Assembly: GCA_009787085.1 (NCBI GenBank)
Contig: WRGR01000028.1
Coordinates: 1-36,710, forward strand
Source of the DNA: Actinomycetes bacterium
GTDB lineage: Bacteria > Actinomycetota > Coriobacteriia > Coriobacteriales > UBA8131
Length of the DNA stretch: 36,710 nt
Direction of reading: 5' to 3'
In this document: positions 33,989 through 36,710 of the stretch, one piece after another
How the letters are laid out: every line of letters starts with the position of its first letter
How positions within the stretch are numbered: the first letter of the stretch is position 1
Program-made: the position numbers and the translations under genes
The notes under the pieces: model-generated
The model's database searches: none
What the model saw: only the letters and a program-made list of their open reading frames with translations
Told to the model about the DNA's origin: nothing

Positions 33989-35314
33989 TTACGCCAGACG
34001 CAGGCTGAAGCTGAACTCGGTGATACCGTCGGCGCTGCTGGCGCTGATCTTGCCGCCAGCCCGCTCGATAATGGCGCAAGCGATGGACAGCCCCAGCCCA
34101 TAACTGCCGTTGGCCGTCGACCGTGCCGCATCCGGGCGGTAGAAACGATCAAAGACTCTCGGCAAATCAGCAGCAGGTATCCCCGGCCCGCTGTTTCGCA
34201 CCGTCACCAAAGCCTGACCATTGTCCTTGCTCAAGCTGATAGTGATCCAGCCAGCTAACATATTGTATTTCATAGCATTGTCCAAAAGGATAATCACGGC
34301 CTGCTTGATACTCGCAGCATCAGCCTGGACGTATACCCCTGGGGCAATGTCCTCACTGAATTGCAAACCCTTCTCATAGATCATCACTTCCATGGCAGTA
34401 TCGGCCTCGGCAATCAGCTTTCCCAAATCGAAACGCTGCGGGTTTCCCTGGCTATCCTCGGAGTGCGCTAGGTACAGCAAATCGTTGATCAGCTTGCTCA
34501 TCCGATCAATCTCAGCACGTATATAGTCGATCCACTTTCTCTGGCTACCCACGGTCAGCTCGGCGTTGGCTTGAAGCACATCGACATTGGCACCAATTAT
34601 CGAGAGCGGTGTTTTCAGCTCATGCGAGGCATCAGCCACAAACTGCTTCTGCTTATTCCAAGACACCTCGATGGGGCGAATGGAGCGGTTGGCAAAAAAG
34701 AAACTGACGGCAAATAGCAGTCCCAGCATCACCACCGAAGCAATGCTAAAAGTCACCAACAGACTGGCCAGGGAGGACATAGTGTCGGTGACATCTAAGA
34801 AGTTGATCTGGTAGATGTCGTCACCACGCACAAAGTGCATGCCTTGATCGTCAAACATTACCTGCCGGTAGTTCAGAGGCGTGACCTTGTACTGCCATAC
34901 CCGGCCTTCGAAGGCTAGGCTGCCGGTTTCCTTGTTGGCGCTCCAAGCGTTCTGGATAGCCTGATCGTAGGTATCCTCGGGGAGGTTGAGGCGCGTGAGA
35001 ACAGCGATGACCTGGCTGTCCTCATACAAGATAGCGGAGAAGGATGCGGAGTAGTCCAGAGGCAGTGCGCTGCCTTGGCCGCCCGGATCGCCCGGCACCC
35101 TAGTGCCAGCGTTTGCAGATAGGCCGGGGCCGAACAGCACCGGACCGTTCGAGCCGTCGAGGGAGACGACCGGCATTTGGTCGAGCTTGCGGTCGACCTC
35201 GGCCAGCGCGTTGGAACGGGTGAGCACGAACACCGTAGTGAAGGCAGCCAGCATCAACACCGAGAGGGTGACCGCGTTGACCAACAACAGCTTGTTGCGC
35301 AGCTTCTTCAGCAC
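33989..35314 (-). CDS. Sensor histidine kinase
   Basis: Membrane sensor of a two-component system. From the GTG used here it has about 441 residues: membrane helix at about 9-31, an extracytoplasmic region of about 140 residues with a Gly/Pro-rich stretch, a second membrane helix (about LLVTFSIASVVMLGLLFAVSFF), a HisKA domain with the phospho-acceptor His in FVADASHELKTPLS, and a HATPase domain with LDNAMKYN, NSGPGIP, VFDRFYRPD and GYGLGLS-like YGLGLSIA. The GTG overlaps the response regulator stop (GTGCTGA); a TTG 16 codons earlier is also in frame. The signal sensed is unknown. Its output may concern the nitrogenase-like genes 180 bases downstream, but that rests only on position. Confidence 0.9.
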   Translation of the reverse strand: MLKKLRNKLLLVNAVTLSVLMLAAFTTVFVLTRSNALAEVDRKLDQMPVVSLDGSNGPVLFGPGLSANAGTRVPGDPGGQGSALPLDYSASFSAILYEDSQVIAVLTRLNLPEDTYDQAIQNAWSANKETGSLAFEGRVWQYKVTPLNYRQVMFDDQGMHFVRGDDIYQINFLDVTDTMSSLASLLVTFSIASVVMLGLLFAVSFFFANRSIRPIEVSWNKQKQFVADASHELKTPLSIIGANVDVLQANAELTVGSQRKWIDYIRAEIDRMSKLINDLLYLAHSEDSQGNPQRFDLGKLIAEADTAMEVMIYEKGLQFSEDIAPGVYVQADAASIKQAVIILLDNAMKYNMLAGWITISLSKDNGQALVTVRNSGPGIPAADLPRVFDRFYRPDAARSTANGSYGLGLSIACAIIERAGGKISASSADGITEFSFSLRLA

Positions 35315-36114
35315 TGAGGCGGTTCTTGGTTCTGGGTCGGTTGGGCAGTCGGTTGCAGCCAAGGCATCTCTAGGACCGACCCCGGCGGCATGGACTGATC
35401 CGAGGCCTGCGCTACAAGCGCCGGGGATGCGGGCCGCTCCGGATCCAAAACCAACAGATAGCCTAGGCCGCGCATGGTCTTGATCTTGGCCTTGGAATCC
35501 ATCTGTGCCAGCTTCTTGCGCAAGAAGGAGACATAAACATGAACATGGTTGTCCTCAGCAGTTGTGTCGTAACCCCAGACCTTCATCAAGATGGTGGTGG
35601 TCGAAATGGCATGCCCGGGGTTTTTGATCAGAATTTCCAAAAGCTGGCTTTCCTTCAGGGTCAGCTGGCAACTGTTGGCACCAACCCAAAGCTCCAAGGT
35701 ATGGGGGTTCAATTCTAGGTCACCGAAAGCCAAGATGCCTTGAACTTGGACTTCGCCTTTACGCCGCGCCAAAGCCCGCAGACGAGCCAGAAGCTCGCTG
35801 GCCTGAAACGGCTTAGCCAAATAGTCGTCAGCGCCGCTGTCCAAACCGCGCACCCGATCCTCAATGTCGCCTTTAGCCGTCAGCAAAATCACCGGTGTGT
35901 TGATATGCTCTTGGCGCATCTGCTGCAAAACACTCAGGCCGTCCAGCCCAGGGAGCATAATATCTAAGATAACGACGTCGTAAATACCAGTCAACGCTTG
36001 ATATAGACCGTCGTTGCCGTCAAAAGACAAATCGACGGAATAATTGTTGCGCACCAGCACCTGTCCCAAGGCCTCGGCCAAACGGTGCTCATCCTCGACG
36101 ATCAAAACTCGCAT
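35308..36114 (-). CDS. OmpR-family response regulator
   Basis: DNA-binding partner of the adjacent kinase. The 268-residue protein has a receiver domain with acidic EDE near residue 7-9, phospho-acceptor Asp51 in VVILDIMLPGLDG, LLTAKGD and the Lys in YLAKPF, followed by a winged-helix domain ending in VHVYVSFLRKKL...IKTMRGLGYLL. After about residue 224 there is a Pro/Gln/Ser-rich tail of about 44 residues that ordinary family members lack. The ATG has TGGAGG 6 bases upstream. It is the first protein gene after the rRNA operon. Confidence 0.93.
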   Translation of the reverse strand: MRVLIVEDEHRLAEALGQVLVRNNYSVDLSFDGNDGLYQALTGIYDVVILDIMLPGLDGLSVLQQMRQEHINTPVILLTAKGDIEDRVRGLDSGADDYLAKPFQASELLARLRALARRKGEVQVQGILAFGDLELNPHTLELWVGANSCQLTLKESQLLEILIKNPGHAISTTTILMKVWGYDTTAEDNHVHVYVSFLRKKLAQMDSKAKIKTMRGLGYLLVLDPERPASPALVAQASDQSMPPGSVLEMPWLQPTAQPTQNQEPPQC

Positions 36115-36134
36115 TCATAGCCTCCAGCCAGATG

Positions 36135-36162
36135 AAAAAAACAGTACGTCAAGTTTACCGTT
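36135..36162 (-). terminator. Possible weak terminator before the response regulator
   Basis: On the minus strand AACGGTA pairs with TACTGTT (one G-U) over a 9-base loop and runs into seven T residues, about 20 bases before the response regulator start. It may stop read-through from the rRNA operon or act as an attenuator. The stem is short. Confidence 0.35.
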
Positions 36163-36283
36163 TTGGACTTAAAAACACCTTAACCTCCACCGCCAACGAG
36201 CAGCGATAGGGAAAATCGAGCCGCCAGCCCGATTGCAGCGAGAAGAGGTGCGGGCTTATGGGTATCCAAGGAACAGATAAGAC

Positions 36284-36333
36284 GTGTGTGCGGCCCGGCC
36301 TGAAAGATGTGTGTGCGGCCCGGCCTGAAAGAT
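36284..36333. repeat. 25-bp perfect tandem duplication downstream of 5S rRNA
   Basis: GTGTGTGCGGCCCGGCCTGA plus AAGAT occurs twice in a row without a mismatch, in the non-coding gap between the 5S rRNA gene and the response regulator. Confidence 0.9.
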
Positions 36334-36349
36334 TTTAGGTCTGTAAACG

Positions 36350-36366
36350 CAAAAATACCCTGTATG
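36350..36366 (-). terminator. rRNA operon terminator sharing the 5S closing stem
   Basis: Flanking the 5S gene, minus strand AATACCCTGTATGTGC (36476-36491) is the exact reverse complement of the sequence after it, GCACATACAGGGTATT, which runs into TTTTT. The 16-base-pair stem encloses the whole 5S rRNA and can serve for processing, and its 3' half with the T-run looks like the transcription stop. Confidence 0.5.
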
Positions 36367-36480
36367 TGCACGATGTCCTATCCTCCCACGGCCTACGCCG
36401 CAGTACTTTCGGCGATGCGGAGCTTAACTACCGAGTTCGGAAAGGGATCGGGTGTACCCTCCGCTCCATGATCGCGCACA
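36365..36480 (-). rRNA. rrf: 5S ribosomal RNA
   Basis: About 116 bases. The minus strand contains the conserved core CCGAACTCGGTAGTTAAGC and the GGGAGGATAGGACATCG 3' segment. Ten base pairs (TGTGCGCGAT with ATCGTGCACA) form helix I. It lies about 80 bases after the 23S end, the usual order. Exact ends are estimated from helix I. Confidence 0.95.
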
Positions 36481-36561
36481 TACAGGGTATTCTCTTCTCA
36501 AACTGCCAAGCATGCGCCTTGACGGCCGAATAGTGGACACAACGATCGCGAATGAAAAAGA

Positions 36562-36710
<149 letters not shown>

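Noticed and set aside
36180-36371. A 63-codon minus-strand frame next to the 5S rRNA
   Set aside because: It overlaps the rRNA terminator and the 25-base duplication and has no coding features.

Overview
The window is a dense stretch of bacterial chromosome, roughly 55-60% G+C by eye, with every supported gene on the minus strand. It runs from the 3' end of a 23S rRNA gene plus 5S rRNA (right edge) down to a truncated ileS (left edge). A mycobacterial-type integration host factor (mihF) and an actinobacterial-looking omega subunit point to Actinomycetota. The alpha/beta-type glycyl-tRNA synthetase, pyruvate phosphate dikinase, the PyrK-dependent class 1B dihydroorotate dehydrogenase and the nitrogenase-like genes suggest an anaerobic lineage such as Coriobacteriia. 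That class-level placement is inference.

Layout in the direction of transcription (right to left): 23S-5S rRNA; a response regulator/histidine kinase pair; a nitrogenase-like pair made of an Fe-protein fused to a NifD-like chain, then a NifK-like chain; dnaG-rpoD; a translation and secretion operon (rpsP, khpA, rimM, trmD, lepB, fused glyQS, ppsR); ppdK; dgt; a pyrimidine operon (pyrR, pyrB, pyrC, carA, carB, pyrK, pyrD, an 80-residue protein, pyrE); a second housekeeping operon (mihF, gmk, rpoZ, thiI, uppP); and ileS. Most neighbours within operons overlap by 1-30 bases or lie very close, with ATGA, GTGA, TTGA or TGATG junctions.

The pyrimidine operon makes UMP from bicarbonate, glutamine and aspartate up to OMP; pyrF is not in the window. 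Its leader carries a plausible PyrR-binding hairpin followed by an intrinsic terminator, so UMP-responsive attenuation is likely. ppsR encodes the regulator of the nearby PPDK.

Three things stand out. First, the nitrogenase-like system has an unusual Fe-protein/NifD fusion and a 3+1 cysteine arrangement like that of the dark-operative tetrapyrrole reductases, without the FeMo-cofactor cysteine. Second, many conserved proteins (IleS, UppP, PyrD, CarB, PyrR, RimM, GlyQS, the nitrogenase-like fusion) carry GC-rich, Ala/Pro/Gly-rich low-complexity insertions or tails, several built from tandem repeats or palindromes. Third, related palindromic repeats starting with a GGGAAGCRCCGAWTTAAT-like end sit at operon boundaries. 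No mobile element with a transposase, CRISPR array or tRNA gene was seen.
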